This document shows positions 10,849 through 21,026 of a stretch of 64,000 nucleotides of DNA, one piece after another. The stretch comes from Undaria pinnatifida (Eukaryota > Sar > Phaeophyceae > Laminariales > Alariaceae). The translations under genes were made by a program, and so were the position numbers. The notes beneath the pieces were generated by a model. It was not told the origin of the DNA, did no database searches, and saw only the letters and a list, made by a program, of their open reading frames with translations. Positions within the stretch are counted from its first letter, which is position 1. Every line of letters begins with the position of its first letter. The stretch covers positions 1,721,501 through 1,785,500 of the forward strand of contig JABAKD010000019.1 in the NCBI GenBank assembly GCA_012845835.1, read 5' to 3'.

Positions 10849-11438
10849 GCAACACCATTATATTGCGGACTATAAGCCGGTGTGAACTCTTGTTTGATCA
10901 AAAGCTCGTTGCACACAGATGCAAACTCCCCCCCGAAAAACTCCCCACCATTGTCAGACCTAACAATCTCAACCAATGACGGGACACCATCAGCACGCAC
11001 ACTCGCAAGAAAACTCCGGAAAGCACTGCCAGCGTCTGATTTATTTTTTAGGAAATACAGCCATGCACGTCTCGTGAAATCATCCTTCACAATCATGGGG
11101 TAATGTTTTCCCCCTACGGACGCAATGTCCTTCCTTCCTCCCAGGTCAACAAAAACTCTGCCCAACTTTTTATCCGATCGAGTTTTAGTTTCCCGAACGA
11201 TTCCTTTCCGAATAGCCTTCGACATCGAACACCCTGAACAAGCATGCATGTCACCAACCAACTTGGTACCTAATCGCTTTGCAGTAGTGCGAAGCAGACC
11301 CTCGTGCGAATGTGCATAAATATTGTGGAAATCGTTGATATCCATCGTAGTTTCATGCTTGGGGTTGGCGGGAGTGAGAGCAGCCAACACCGTACCAACA
11401 GAGGCTTCTCCTAGGCGATACGCAGACGCAATCAGCAT
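10794..11438 (-). CDS. Copia-1 GAG-pre-integrase and integrase core (partial)
   Basis: A 214-codon middle piece of the broken gag-pol frame. Near its start is the His/Cys zinc-binding GAG-pre-integrase region, with NIYAHSHEGLL and CSGCSMSKA. The catalytic D,D,E core follows: VFVDLGG, VRSDNGGEF and YNGVAERG. This enzyme inserts the cDNA copy into chromosomal DNA. Both ends are artificial: the upstream limit is the 59-bp duplication and the downstream limit the 35-bp duplication. All three catalytic residues are present, so only the duplications damage this domain. Confidence 0.9.
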   Translation of the reverse strand: MLIASAYRLGEASVGTVLAALTPANPKHETTMDINDFHNIYAHSHEGLLRTTAKRLGTKLVGDMHACSGCSMSKAIRKGIVRETKTRSDKKLGRVFVDLGGRKDIASVGGKHYPMIVKDDFTRRAWLYFLKNKSDAGSAFRSFLASVRADGVPSLVEIVRSDNGGEFFGGEFASVCNELLIKQEFTPAYSPQYNGVAERGLGLIEEAAKSVGWD

Positions 11439-11531
11439 GCCATCGAAGTTCTGAAAAGTTACTTGTCCATTGGGCGATACGCAGACGCAATCAGCATGCC
11501 ATCGAAGTTCTGAAAAGTTACTTGTCCATTG
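11414..11531. repeat. 59-bp tandem duplication in Copia-1
   Basis: A unit starting GGCGATACGCAGACGCAATC is repeated at once (11414 and 11473). The length is not a multiple of three, so the gag-protease frame terminates inside the second copy and the integrase frame starts in the first. Both frames contain the codons for DGMLIASAYR. Confidence 0.88.
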
Positions 11532-13462
11532 AATGCAGTCATAACACCATTAGGACCACCAAGACCATTCCATGACTCACCATCAAACTCTGCCCTCGGA
11601 GAAAAGAGATTATACCCCAAGTTGGGAGAGTACAATACGTTCTTCAATTCCACGGAGAACTCACTGTCAGCAGTCACAAATACCAAGTCTAGCGTTCCGG
11701 AGTAAGCTACTTCACAAGACACGCCACCAATTCCGTTCACACTTCTGTGGCAAGGCTTCAAGTCTCTCATGCAAGACAGGGAATCAGTCATGTGATATGA
11801 AGTGCCTGTGTCAGCATACCAATCCTCGACATATCTAGCCTTGTTGACAGCTTTCAGGATAATATCATTACTGACGGCGCTCATAATCAGATCATCACGG
11901 GACGTCATCAGACACTTCAGACCAGAGACATCATACCACATCCTACTCAAATCATCACACGCCTTCAAGACCACTTCCTTACGACATGCTGCAAGCAACA
12001 CCTTTTGGCAGTCATCACTCATGCGGTAACTACCATTTCTGCACACCAGATCCGAATAAGGAATAGCACACTGCTCACCGCTGTCATTCTCGTCGGCCTC
12101 GGGCTTTCCAGTCTGGGAAGGATGAGGGATGATGCGAGCCTTGCAGTCGAGCTTCATGTGACCCACCTCCCCACACTTGTAACACCTCCCCTGAAAAGAC
12201 TTCTTCGAGGAATCAGACTCAGAGTTAGACTTCTGCTTGTTGTGCTTCTTGAAGTTACTCTTCTTCTTCGCAGGCCTAGACACCAGAGCAACACTATTCT
12301 GCTTCTTAGAACCACCCTGTGCTTGCAAGTCTAGGTACCCCTCACGCACTTTGGTCTCGATGAAAGAGGGGTCATTCGAACAGAACACTACAAGAGTCTC
12401 ACGTAAAGTCTTGTACTCGGGGGACAGTCGTTCCAGCATGAGATTGCACACTTCACGATCATCCTTCGTTACTTCAAGCATGGTCAACACACCAAGCGTC
12501 TCTCTGATGGATGAAAAGAAAGTGGTGGGATTCTCGTGGGGACGCATGCGCAGAGACTTCAGCTTTTCTTCCTGCACTCGAATTTGACTCTGACTCAACG
12601 GTAGAAAGTGATCCTTGAGCGCGCGAAAAGCCTTATACGGGGAACCAGCTTGCCTTGCCATGTTTTTGTGGCTGTCTTTCTTCAAGCAGTCGAACAGAAA
12701 CCACCAAGCAATCTCATGCTGACGCAGTACACCAACGCTGTATCCCTTCTCTACCCAAAGGGTCAAGTCGAAATTAACGTCGGCGATTTTAATGTCGATA
12801 TCACAGGTGAACGGCTCGCTCAGATTGTAGTGACGAGCTTTGAGCAGAAAATTCTGCGACCATGAAGGATACGATACATCAGTACCGATAAATTCAGGAG
12901 CCTTGGGAACTTTCTTGAAAAGACCCCCACCCAAGCTCTCCCCCGAACTACTGTCAGCCGCTGGGATCAGTGTGTTCCCACTAGCGACTTTTCCCCACCA
13001 CTCACTTGCTGAGGTAGTGGGCGGAACAGAGGACTGGCTACCTAAAGCCCCACCAACAGTCCCGTCAACCGAACCAAAGTTTACTGCAGGAACAGAGGAA
13101 CGATTCTCATCAGAAACACGCGGGTTCAAGCCTGGGTCTACAACACCCCTACTCCCAACCCTCATGCCGGACACGCCAAAGCCTAGGGTATCGCCTCCCG
13201 TACTCCCTGCGGTCCTACCGGCGGCACCCGATTGGTGCACACCAGACTCTAGTTCGATGCCTCGCGGCGCAGCACGCCAACTAGAGGACTCCACATTCTC
13301 CCTCTGGTGTGTCTCAACAACTGTCTGGAGCATCTGCTGCTGGTTAGAAAACATATCCAGCATTTGAGACACTCGAGACTCCAAGGAATCCATTCTCTCA
13401 CCAAAGCCCTGCGGGTCACCCTGTTGGTTTGCCGCAGGGTCACCTCCCTCCTGTTCAGCCAT
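11459..13462 (-). CDS. Copia-1 Gag and aspartic protease
   Basis: A 667-codon frame starting MAEQEGGDPAANQ, 88 bp inside the 5' LTR. It has a polar N-terminal region (about 1-190), a Copia Gag core (about 190-400, with WVEKGYSVGVLRQHEIAWWF), and one CX2CX4HX4C zinc knuckle, CYKCGEVGHMKLDC (near residue 430), for RNA packaging. The aspartic protease follows with WYADTGTSYHMT. The frame ends in the 59-bp duplication; in the ancestral element it would have continued into integrase. The start is chosen as the first ATG after the LTR and fits Copia Gag length. Confidence 0.9.
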   Translation of the reverse strand: MAEQEGGDPAANQQGDPQGFGERMDSLESRVSQMLDMFSNQQQMLQTVVETHQRENVESSSWRAAPRGIELESGVHQSGAAGRTAGSTGGDTLGFGVSGMRVGSRGVVDPGLNPRVSDENRSSVPAVNFGSVDGTVGGALGSQSSVPPTTSASEWWGKVASGNTLIPAADSSSGESLGGGLFKKVPKAPEFIGTDVSYPSWSQNFLLKARHYNLSEPFTCDIDIKIADVNFDLTLWVEKGYSVGVLRQHEIAWWFLFDCLKKDSHKNMARQAGSPYKAFRALKDHFLPLSQSQIRVQEEKLKSLRMRPHENPTTFFSSIRETLGVLTMLEVTKDDREVCNLMLERLSPEYKTLRETLVVFCSNDPSFIETKVREGYLDLQAQGGSKKQNSVALVSRPAKKKSNFKKHNKQKSNSESDSSKKSFQGRCYKCGEVGHMKLDCKARIIPHPSQTGKPEADENDSGEQCAIPYSDLVCRNGSYRMSDDCQKVLLAACRKEVVLKACDDLSRMWYDVSGLKCLMTSRDDLIMSAVSNDIILKAVNKARYVEDWYADTGTSYHMTDSLSCMRDLKPCHRSVNGIGGVSCEVAYSGTLDLVFVTADSEFSVELKNVLYSPNLGYNLFSPRAEFDGESWNGLGGPNGVMTAFNGQVTFQNFDGMLIASAYRPMDK

Positions 13463-13549
13463 GACGAGGCCGGTTGATCAAGCCGCCCTCACAGTCTCGT
13501 CGAACACAGTCCAGGGGGACGTACAGCAGTCGACCGACACGCTATAGCG

Positions 13550-13919
13550 TGTTGGTAAATCAGTGGCTTCTGGAGAAAGGTATTATATTAGAGAGACCAA
13601 TGTCTGGAGAGACAGGTCAGAAAGTGGAGTGGGTCATGTGGGCCAACTCTCCACAGCCCAGTAACAACCGCTCGTAGTCGAATACCTAAACCTCCTCGCA
13701 TAGTGCCTACTCGTACATACCCGTGGGACTGCTCGTGGGTGATACCACGAGACGATCCCAGTAACTTACCTCCGTGACACAACGTATGTAACTGTAACGT
13801 ATGTAACTGTAACTTATTGCTAGGCTGTTCGTTGAGACAAGCTATATCGTGCTATTCAAACCAACCAATCAGAGTTTCACCGCAGTACAGTTGATACATA
13901 CATGCCGCTATCACGAACA
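13550..13919 (-). repeat. Copia-1 5' LTR
   Basis: A 370-bp terminal repeat upstream of the minus-strand gag. It is almost identical to the 3' LTR except for a 15-bp tandem duplication (CGTATGTAACTGTAA, about 13783-13812) and a few substitutions. The Copia-1 promoter should lie here but no specific box is claimed. The sequence just inside is a short palindrome, CGCTATAGCG (13540-13549). Confidence 0.92.
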
Positions 13920-14624
13920 TAGTGTAGCTACCAAGGTCAACAGGGTGATGTTATTCCGTCTGTGGTTGGAAACTATAAGACCTGTTTTTGAGGGGGCAAA
14001 ATCTGACATCTGTTGAAGGAAATGCATCAGTTTATCAAGTATATCCTGTAAGTCGTTTAACCGATGAGAGGAGGGCGGAGAGTTTGAGGGCGTGGGGGCA
14101 TGGATTTGAACAAGAGGAAGTAGGGTGGGGCGGGGAAATGGGCGGGACAACTCAAAATGTGCGTAGAAACTATAAATCCTTGAAGGGGATGAATTTCACG
14201 GTTTGGAAGAAATGCACCAGTTTATTATGTACCCTGGTACACTATATCCTGTAAGTCGTACAACAAGTGAGGAGAGGGCGGAGTGTTCGAGGGGGTGGCT
14301 TTGGGAGGGAGGTGGCAAAATGTTTTTTTTACAGCTTTGAGTCGCATAGATGTAGGGGTTTGCTATACGCGTGGTGCTAGGGTGGTGCTAGGTCTAGGCG
14401 ATGGTGCGGGTGGTGGGGAAGGAGGGGGCGTTGGGGGTGGGGGGTGGGGGATGAATGAGAGCAGCGGCATAGATGGCTCCTGAAAGATAATGAGGTGATT
14501 TCGATGTTTCGTGGGGCGTTTATGGTATCATGCATGTAGCAGCGGAAGCTGACTCAGTGCGCGCCTGGCAGTTGCTCCGTAGAGAACATGCAGCAAACAT
14601 TCGGCCATTCGTCTGCTGGCCCTG

Positions 14625-15070
14625 TATCATGGATATTGTGGTATACCCCAGCACGGTAGCAGAGAGGCTGTGTCCCCGACGCTAGTCGGGTTGGTGACAC
14701 TGTGCAGTGGATAGCCTGGAAGGGTCGAGTGCTTCCGTGTTGAGGAGAAGATGTAAAGATGTTGTCAGCACTGGCGCTTATGTGGCCAACACACACAGAT
14801 GAACCACAGACATTTCAGGAGTCCAGAAGTTGACTGGGTACTGGAGATGACCAGGATGGCTACGATGCTAGACAATCCGGAAGGATCCACACGAGAGAGT
14901 GAGCTACTCGTCAAGGCAACAAAGAATCCTACAGAAGTAATTCCTCCGCATATTCATACCCACGTTACATATCATCCGACACATAACAGATCTACGATGA
15001 TCTACGACGTACAAGTGCAGTGCTACTGAACATTGACTCATACTGGCTATGTGCTAACATTTCCGTAACA
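14625..15070 (-). repeat. Copia-2 3' LTR
   Basis: Pairs with 21027-21451. It contains a roughly 20-bp insertion (CAGCACTGGCGCTTATGTGG, about 14766-14785) that the other LTR lacks. It ends TTCCGTAACA at 15070, next to the polypurine tract. Confidence 0.88.
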
Positions 15071-15171
15071 CTCTCCCTCAATGAACGTTGCTCTGAACCG
15101 TACCAAAACTAATGATGATAAATTTAAGCAAACAAATGCGTGTCATGCTTGTTTCCACTAAGTGATGGTAT

Positions 15172-16485
15172 TCATTGTTTCCTACACAACCAACTACAAT
15201 CTTCAATTCTACGAAAGAAATCAAAAGTGTAAGCTAATTCCAAACAGACAGAGTCAAACAAACAAATTACTAATTTTCCTTTAAATTCAACGGTGGTGAA
15301 CTTGTTGACGTCGAACTTGTTGATGAGGTCCATAAGGTGCGTGAACCTGTGCTTCTTGAAGTGCTTTGTACCGATGTCCGCGAGGTTGTCCTCCGTCGGG
15401 ACGTAATGGATGGAGATCCTCCCCTCCGTTACCAGTTCTCGGATAAAGAAGAAGCGCAATGCGATGTGCTTGGTCCTCGAGCTAAAGGACCGGTTCCCCA
15501 ATGCATGTAGGGTAGCCGTGTTGTCGCAAAACACAGGCATTTGTGCAAACTGCTTCCCGAATCCAAGCTCCGTCAGCATGTTTGAGCAAAACACTGCTTC
15601 CTTCATCGCCAGGGCGGACGCGACCAGCTCCGCTTCCATGGTGGGCATCGCAATCAGACCTTGCAGCCCCGGCCTGAAGCTCATCGGAGCTTTTGCCAGC
15701 ATCGTCACGTAGCTTGAGGTCGACTTCCCGTTGTCAGGGCTGTTCGCCCAGTTCGAGTCCGAAAAGTTCGCGAGCTTAAAACCGCCCTTCTTGTAGGTGA
15801 TGCTGAAGTTGGTCGTTCCTGCTAGATAACGAAGAGTATGCTTTGCCGCCACCATGTGCACCTTGCTGGGTTTCGCCATCGGGCAAACCAGTTGGCCTGT
15901 CGCGTACATGATGTCATACCTCAGCACTTGCGCACTGTATATAAGCGATCCGACGAGCCCTTGGTACTTACGCGTCTCCTCCTCGCTGAGAAGTATGTCC
16001 TCGGGCTGGTTGTTCGAGATTTCGGAGCCGTAACCAGGTGTACTAGTTGGCTTGCAGTCCGACATCCCGAACCGTTCAAGGATCGATTTGCAGTACGCCT
16101 CTTGGGAAATAGTCAAGGTACCTGCCTCGCGATCCTTCTTGATTTCCATTCCGAGTACGAGAGATGCTTCCCCCATGTCGGTCATTTTGAAGCGCTTTTG
16201 CAAATTCCCTTTCACCATCGAAATGGCGTTAGAGTCGTTACCGGCCAGGAGAAGGTCGTCGACGTAGAGAGTCAGGTAGATCTTGGCCCCGTTGTGATCG
16301 TACAAATACACGCACGGGTCTGACTTGAGTGCGACGAAGCTAATCTCGACAAGCACGGGATCGATGGTGTTGAACCAGTTGCCTGGGCTTTGAGCAAGTC
16401 CGTAGAGGCTCTTCTTCAGCTGCATTACCATGTCACCTCCATCCTTGTCCTTGACCTCGAAACCGGGTGGTTGTTCAACGAACAC
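15172..16485 (-). CDS. Copia-2 reverse transcriptase (palm/thumb) and RNase H
   Basis: A 437-codon frame starting MFVEQPPGFEVKDKDGG, which is internal to RT. The true upstream RT lies past an in-frame TAA near 16487. It contains KKSLYGLAQSPGNWF and the intact catalytic box LTLYVDDLLLAGND. RNase H is complete: FSDSNWANSPDNGKSTSSYV, MEAELVASALAMKEAVF, CDNTATLHALGN and HYVPTEDNLADIGTKHF. RT/RNase H would copy the genomic RNA in the particle. The last 40 or so codons after RNase H are unusual and may be read-through to a chance stop. Confidence 0.88.
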   Translation of the reverse strand: MFVEQPPGFEVKDKDGGDMVMQLKKSLYGLAQSPGNWFNTIDPVLVEISFVALKSDPCVYLYDHNGAKIYLTLYVDDLLLAGNDSNAISMVKGNLQKRFKMTDMGEASLVLGMEIKKDREAGTLTISQEAYCKSILERFGMSDCKPTSTPGYGSEISNNQPEDILLSEEETRKYQGLVGSLIYSAQVLRYDIMYATGQLVCPMAKPSKVHMVAAKHTLRYLAGTTNFSITYKKGGFKLANFSDSNWANSPDNGKSTSSYVTMLAKAPMSFRPGLQGLIAMPTMEAELVASALAMKEAVFCSNMLTELGFGKQFAQMPVFCDNTATLHALGNRSFSSRTKHIALRFFFIRELVTEGRISIHYVPTEDNLADIGTKHFKKHRFTHLMDLINKFDVNKFTTVEFKGKLVICLFDSVCLELAYTFDFFRRIEDCSWLCRKQ

Positions 16486-17461
16486 TTATTCTTGGATGTA
16501 CGCGTAGAGGGAAGCGGTAGAAACATCCATCTGGTCGAAGATGAGGTTGAACTCCACAGTGATGCACGCCACCATTCGCACGCTCTGGGTCCTGCACACC
16601 GGAGCGTAGGTGCTGCCGCAGTCGAGTCCGGGAACTTGGTTCCAGTCCTGGGCCACGACACGTCCCTTGAAGGAGCCGTCGGCCTTGCGTTTGAACACCC
16701 ACTTGGACTTGATGCGCTTCCTTCCCGAAGGGACGGCTGCGCGGGACGAGTTTGTAGGCCTTGCGGTCGTTGAGGCTTTTCATCTCGCGGTCGGCAGCTG
16801 CGTTCCATTTCGCTGCGTCCGGTGAGGCCCGTGCTTCCGGGATGGTGCGAGGAACGTCTGGTTGCACTGCCCCTACGGCATATGCGTATTCCGTGAATCC
16901 CAATGTGGCGTCCCTGTGCGCGACGTCAGGAAACTCCCCCATCGCGGGAAACGCGTACGAAAGCCGACGAAGCTCGCTGAGGGTCTTCTGGTTGGGCACG
17001 CGCGATATCGCCCGGGTAACCCTGGTGTCAGGAGGGGCTGACATGGCGCCGCGACCACCACGAGAACCACGCCCACTCACCGAACCACGCCCACGCGCGA
17101 AACGACCCCGCAATGCAGCACCAACTGGAGCAGAACCAGTACCCGACGTACCAGGCGGCGACGCAGGACCAGATGATGGACCGGCCGGAGCAGGACCGGA
17201 CGGTGATGCGGCAGGTGAAGGTGCACCGTTATCCGACTCAGGAGAGCTGACTCCTCCAGGCGAGGCAAGGCTGTCGTCCGCAGGCGCATCCTCGGCGGCA
17301 GGAGAAGGGTCAAGGGAGCTGAGGGTCAACGGAGCTGAGCCCAAGGTCACGGTTGTTGACGGTGGAGATGTTCTCGAGAAGCTCGAGAACAGACGGGTCC
17401 CCGACGGCATGATTGGGAGAAAGCGCATCGACCGAGTGGTTGGTGGTGCAGTTGCGCACAT
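16475..17461 (-). pseudogene. Copia-2 linker and RT N-terminus, frameshifted
   Basis: The first part of this 328-codon frame is partly a shadow of the overlapping integrase C-terminal frame. From about 17290 it reads the Ser-, Pro- and Gly-rich linker, then RVTRAISRVPNQKTLSELRR and KWNAAADREMKSLNDRKAYK, the start of RT. It shifts out of frame near 16700. The next RT segment, MFKRKADGSFKGRVVAQDWN, is in another frame (16486-16698) and ends at an in-frame TAA just before the frame carrying YVDD. RT is thus cut at least twice. Confidence 0.75.
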
Positions 17462-18461
17462 CTCGGATCATGTCGTTCTGGTCGGCGTAAGTGAACTCCC
17501 CGTCGTCAAAACCACGCTCGTCCAACGAAGGCGGCGCGGGAGTCGTTTCAATGAAGATAACGTTGCCACTCTCCCGCACCCGTCTCGTCTGAGCGTTGTA
17601 GAGACGGTAGGATTTGCTGTCCAGGCTGTAGCCAACCAACCATCCTTCCCACGCACGGCTTTCCAACGTCTTGGTGTGCGTCTCTTCATGCACGAACGCC
17701 CGTGCCCCGACCACCCGAAGGTGTTCAAGGTGCGCGTCCTTGCCGTAGAGCGCCTTGTACGGCGTCCCGTTGTGCAAGGCTGCATGAGGAGTCCGGTTGC
17801 TCAGGTAGCCCGCCGTGTGCATCAGTTCTCCCCAAAGAAGGCTCGGCAGCGTAGAATCAGCGAGCATGCAACGCACGATGTTCATGGTTGTCCTGCCTGC
17901 ACGCTCATTCGCTCCGATCTGCTGGGGGGTGTTCGGCGATGCAAATTGTAGCTGGATGCCGATGTCCAGGCAGTACTGTCGGTAGGCCGCGCTCGTAAAC
18001 TCGGTTCCCTTATCCGCGCGAAGCACGTGGATGCGCTCGCTGCGGGGGATGACGGCCCCCTTGTTGAACAGCTCGAGGGCGTCAGTCGAGGAAGTCTTAT
18101 CCTTCATGAGGACGACCTCCTTCCACTTGGTGTGTTGGTCGACAAACTTGGCGGCGTATTTGAAGCCGCCCAACGCGGTAGGCATGAAGGGACCAAGGGT
18201 ATCGACGAATACGATCTGAAAGGCGGGTGGAACGCCGTAAACGGCGTGCTTTGGGTGCGACTGTTGAAAGCTCTTACCAATAGGGCACGCACTGCAGTCC
18301 TGCACGTCGCCGGTGTAATCGATGCCGTTGGCCGCCTCCTTCCTCAACACATCCAAGCTCTTGCTGTTAATGTGCCCCATGCGCCGGTGCCAGAGACTAG
18401 CAGTCTCCACCCGCAAGGCAAGTCCGTTCAGGAGTTTTCTCGAGGGTCTGCCGACCGCCAT
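17310..18461 (-). CDS. Copia-2 GAG-pre-integrase and integrase
   Basis: A 383-codon frame. The zinc region is LWHRRMGHINSKSLDVLRKE with CSACPIGKS. The catalytic triad is visible in VFVDTLGP, LRADKGTEF and QIGANERAGR. The downstream C-terminal region (TPYKALYGKDAHLEHLRVVG and WEGWLVGY) is typical of Copia. The start is not original: the preceding protease frame is lost by a shift near 18480-18510. Confidence 0.88.
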   Translation of the reverse strand: MAVGRPSRKLLNGLALRVETASLWHRRMGHINSKSLDVLRKEAANGIDYTGDVQDCSACPIGKSFQQSHPKHAVYGVPPAFQIVFVDTLGPFMPTALGGFKYAAKFVDQHTKWKEVVLMKDKTSSTDALELFNKGAVIPRSERIHVLRADKGTEFTSAAYRQYCLDIGIQLQFASPNTPQQIGANERAGRTTMNIVRCMLADSTLPSLLWGELMHTAGYLSNRTPHAALHNGTPYKALYGKDAHLEHLRVVGARAFVHEETHTKTLESRAWEGWLVGYSLDSKSYRLYNAQTRRVRESGNVIFIETTPAPPSLDERGFDDGEFTYADQNDMIRDVRNCTTNHSVDALSPNHAVGDPSVLELLENISTVNNRDLGLSSVDPQLP

Positions 18462-18508
18462 CCCCAGCGCCGAGCTTCACGGTGATAGAGCAAGTGATCT
18501 TTTCGGTG

Positions 18509-19417
18509 TCATCCACTCCTCGGATTTTCATCGGGACGACTACGTTCCCCGACTCCAGCCTGGGGTTGTCCGGATAGAAGAGGGAGGCCACTCCATTCGA
18601 TAGCGCAGCGGTGACGGAGAAGAGGTTGGTCCCAAGCCCCCGTACTACACGACACGGAAGGAAACTTACCTGTCGTGGCCGCTGTCGTCGGCGACCGTGC
18701 CGAAGAGAACCCCCGCGTCGTAACGCCGTGAAGAACGTGCTGCCCAGCGGCAATGATCGGGAGCGGGATCCGAAGGTCTTCAATGTCACGCATGTGAGCT
18801 TGCACGCCAGGCGTAAGCGCAGGATCTAGGTAATGGTCCGTCGCTCCGCTATCCATCAATATCAGGATGGACGATCCGTCGGAGCGAAAAGGAGCGAGCG
18901 ATGACTCCTCCGCAGAAGAAGCCATGAAAGCACCGAAGTACTCGAAAGGCAAGTGGTGGTCCCGCGCAGACGACGCGGATGACGCAGACGCGGAAGCCGC
19001 CGGCGAGGCGGCGGGAGCTGCAGAGGCGCCGAGAGCGTTGAAGGAGAACCCGAACGTGGTTGGTTCCGAAGGGGTTTGGTACGCCTGGGGCGCCGCCGCC
19101 TGGAACGGCTGCGCCAAGTGGGATAAATTGCCCAGACCGGCTGCCTGAAGCAGTGTCAAGTTCGCAGCCAACCCTTGAAGCTCCTCTTGCTTCTTCTTGT
19201 TTCGGTTGTCCTGCTGAGCCTTGCACTCAGCATCGCTGTGCGCCTTCGTGCGGTGAAAGGAGCACCACTTTGACTGCTCACTCCCCCCATATCCGCATTT
19301 CTTGCTTGGCTTCTTCCCTTTTGTCGGTCGGGACGGCTGCGCAGACTTGGGACAGTCTCGGTGGAAAGGTCCAAACTCCTTGCAGCGGTGGCACTGGTCG
19401 CTGCTGGACGCGGCCAT
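18509..19417 (-). pseudogene. Copia-2 Gag zinc region and aspartic protease
   Basis: A 302-codon frame carrying a variant knuckle, CHRCKEFGPFHRDC, then KWCSFHRTKAHSDAEC. The latter is a Cys/His motif also present in the gag relic at 53 kb (KWCSVHNTTLHSDTEC). The protease is marked by ILMDSGATDHYLDP near residue 190. After about residue 245 the frame is wrong; the continuation is in the overlapping frame 18397-18789. Upstream, a TAG near 19467 separates it from the Gag core. Confidence 0.8.
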
Positions 19418-19465
19418 CGCGGTTTCCCTGCCCGAGACCGCGGGCCCCGCCGCCTTGCGCGACTG

Positions 19466-20094
19466 CTAGTCCAAAAAGAAGCGGTTGGCCGCGTCCTGAA
19501 GACAGTCGACCGATGTAAATTCGTTTCGGTAGTGCATCTCCCGGATAAAGTGGAATTCCTGGGCAGACGTCAGGCCCGAGAGCATGATATCCAAGTAGAC
19601 TTCGTATGATACTTTCTCCCCAGAGTCTCGAGGCGGAGCTTGAGCTCGCATCCCTTGAAGAAGAAGTCAACAGGATCATCATCCGCAACGTGCGTGAGGG
19701 CGAAGAGCTCCTTGTGGCACGCACGCCGAGCTTCCTGGGTGTGGGCGTCGAACCGCGCGTTCAGAGCCGCCCAAGCCAACTGTCCGTTGCCTTCGGCGCT
19801 AGTGCCCGCCCTTCGGTGAGCTTGAACGGTGATCCGCGCCGAGCCGGTAGTCGCGAAGAACAGGAGGGAGTAGAAACGGCTGTCGGCCTTGTCCCAAGCG
19901 GTAACGTCGGCCAGAGTAGCAGCCAGAGGGTCTGGCCGGGCCGATCCGCGTAAGACCGTAAGAAGCTCCGGTGCATGGATGTTGATGACGTGCTCGACGC
20001 TCTCCTTCCACACGCGAAAGGTAGACCCAGAGCATTGTCCAATGGAATCTAGTAAACGGTGGAACCCAGAACTAGAGCTTGATGAGTTCGCCAT
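19466..20094 (-). pseudogene. Copia-2 Gag core, frameshifted
   Basis: The frame 19570-20094 begins MANSSSSSSGFHRLLDSIGQ and reads a UBN2-like Copia Gag core: FRVWKESVEHVINIHAPELL and WAALNARFDAHTQEARRACH. Near 19610 it shifts, and the natural continuation SYEVYLDIMLSGLTSAQEFH is in frame 19466-19651, which ends at a TAG. The Gag shell protein would form the virus-like particle. Two lesions make it non-functional here. Confidence 0.78.
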
Positions 20095-21026
20095 AGCTTA
20101 GAGACAAGGACACGCGATGGGTGTGATTGAAAAGCGCTGCACCCGCAAGACGCCCCGATCACCTGAGACGGGCCGGCGCGCCTGAAATGTGTGGGGCAGC
20201 TCTACACAGAGGTAGGGTGAAAGTTGGGTCACAGAGCCGTAGTTGGCAACCCGAGTCCGCCGGAAGCTCGCAAGCCCCCCGCTCGGACGACTGCGCTCCC
20301 GTGAGCACAGCTGTGACCAACCGCAGTTGACGAGGCTGCGGTGATGTGGCGAGTAGTCAGCTCCGGCCACTTAACTGGTCCTGCAGGTACACAGCGTGGT
20401 GCCTTGCGTAGTGTTACACGTCTTTCACCGCAAACTTTACGTGAGCTAGCACGTGTGAGTAGCTGTAGCAGCGGCCGGCTACCAGCTAGCAGTCGTATCC
20501 TCAACCTGCACGCGCGACCAAGACGGCAACAACAAATGTGGAAGGTGTCTCGGACAGACTACGTCTCGCGAAGAATCTAAGCGCAGGCGATTTGGTATTC
20601 GGAAGTCATTTGCAAACACGAGAAACCGAGTATAAGAAATAACGGCACTCCGCGCGCAGACCCAACAGCCTGCACAACTCTATTCACCGACCGGAGTCAG
20701 CGCCTAGGAATTGCGCCCCCGAATGCTTTACACAGACAGTTGCGTACCGAATGTGAAGCCAAGACCCCAGGTGATCAGTCCGGGCCCAATAAGCAAGCGG
20801 GTTGACTCAGTGTGGCCTCCAGCAGAAAGCTGACTCCAGCAGTAGCTCCCCGCGGAAAAATATCCAAAAATATCCAAATCCTGCAAAATCTAAGAATATC
20901 CAAACCCTGAATGATCCAAAAGTTGCGAATCCTGGAGGACGGGTGTGCTCTGCACAGCACTCGGCGCCAGCAGTAGACGCGCAGTCGCCGCAGGCCCCCA
21001 CTCACACACACGAGGCCATAATAATC
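20095..21026 (-). other. Copia-2 5' untranslated region
   Basis: About 930 bp between the 5' LTR and gag. It has short internal repeats of AATATCCAAA (about 20860-20905). No coding region is seen. The primer-binding site next to the LTR could not be matched to a tRNA by eye. Confidence 0.55.

Larger units (their letters stand above)
7771..13919 (-). mobile_element. Copia-1: near-complete Ty1/Copia LTR retrotransposon
   Basis: The element is bounded by LTRs of 355 and 370 bp that begin TG and end CA on the plus strand, with a perfect 5-bp target duplication, TAGTG, at 7766-7770 and 13920-13924. The coding order on the minus strand is gag, protease, integrase, reverse transcriptase, RNase H, which is Copia order. 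A purine-rich tract lies next to the 3' LTR (AGGGAGGG on the minus strand, 8126-8133). The LTRs differ by a 15-bp tandem duplication and only a few substitutions, so insertion was recent. One original gag-pol frame is now cut by two short tandem duplications and a lesion in RNase H. As assembled, the copy is not autonomous. Confidence 0.95.
7632..14521 (+). repeat. R element copy a, split by Copia-1
   Basis: The R repeat starts with an A block, then carries GGTCGGCGACTCCCCTT and AGGGTCAACAGGGTGATGTT, then modules beginning GGAAACTATAAA and G-rich tracts. In this copy it runs from 7632 to 7770, is interrupted by Copia-1 plus one copy of the target duplication, and resumes at 13925-14521. Joining the flanks matches the uninterrupted copies at 41.2, 48.7 and 50.9 kb. 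The second half has two internal modules (from about 13970 and 14165). Confidence 0.85.

Noticed and set aside
16761-17951. A 396-codon plus-strand gene
   Set aside because: It is the complement of Copia-2 integrase and linker; the minus strand carries the catalytic motifs.
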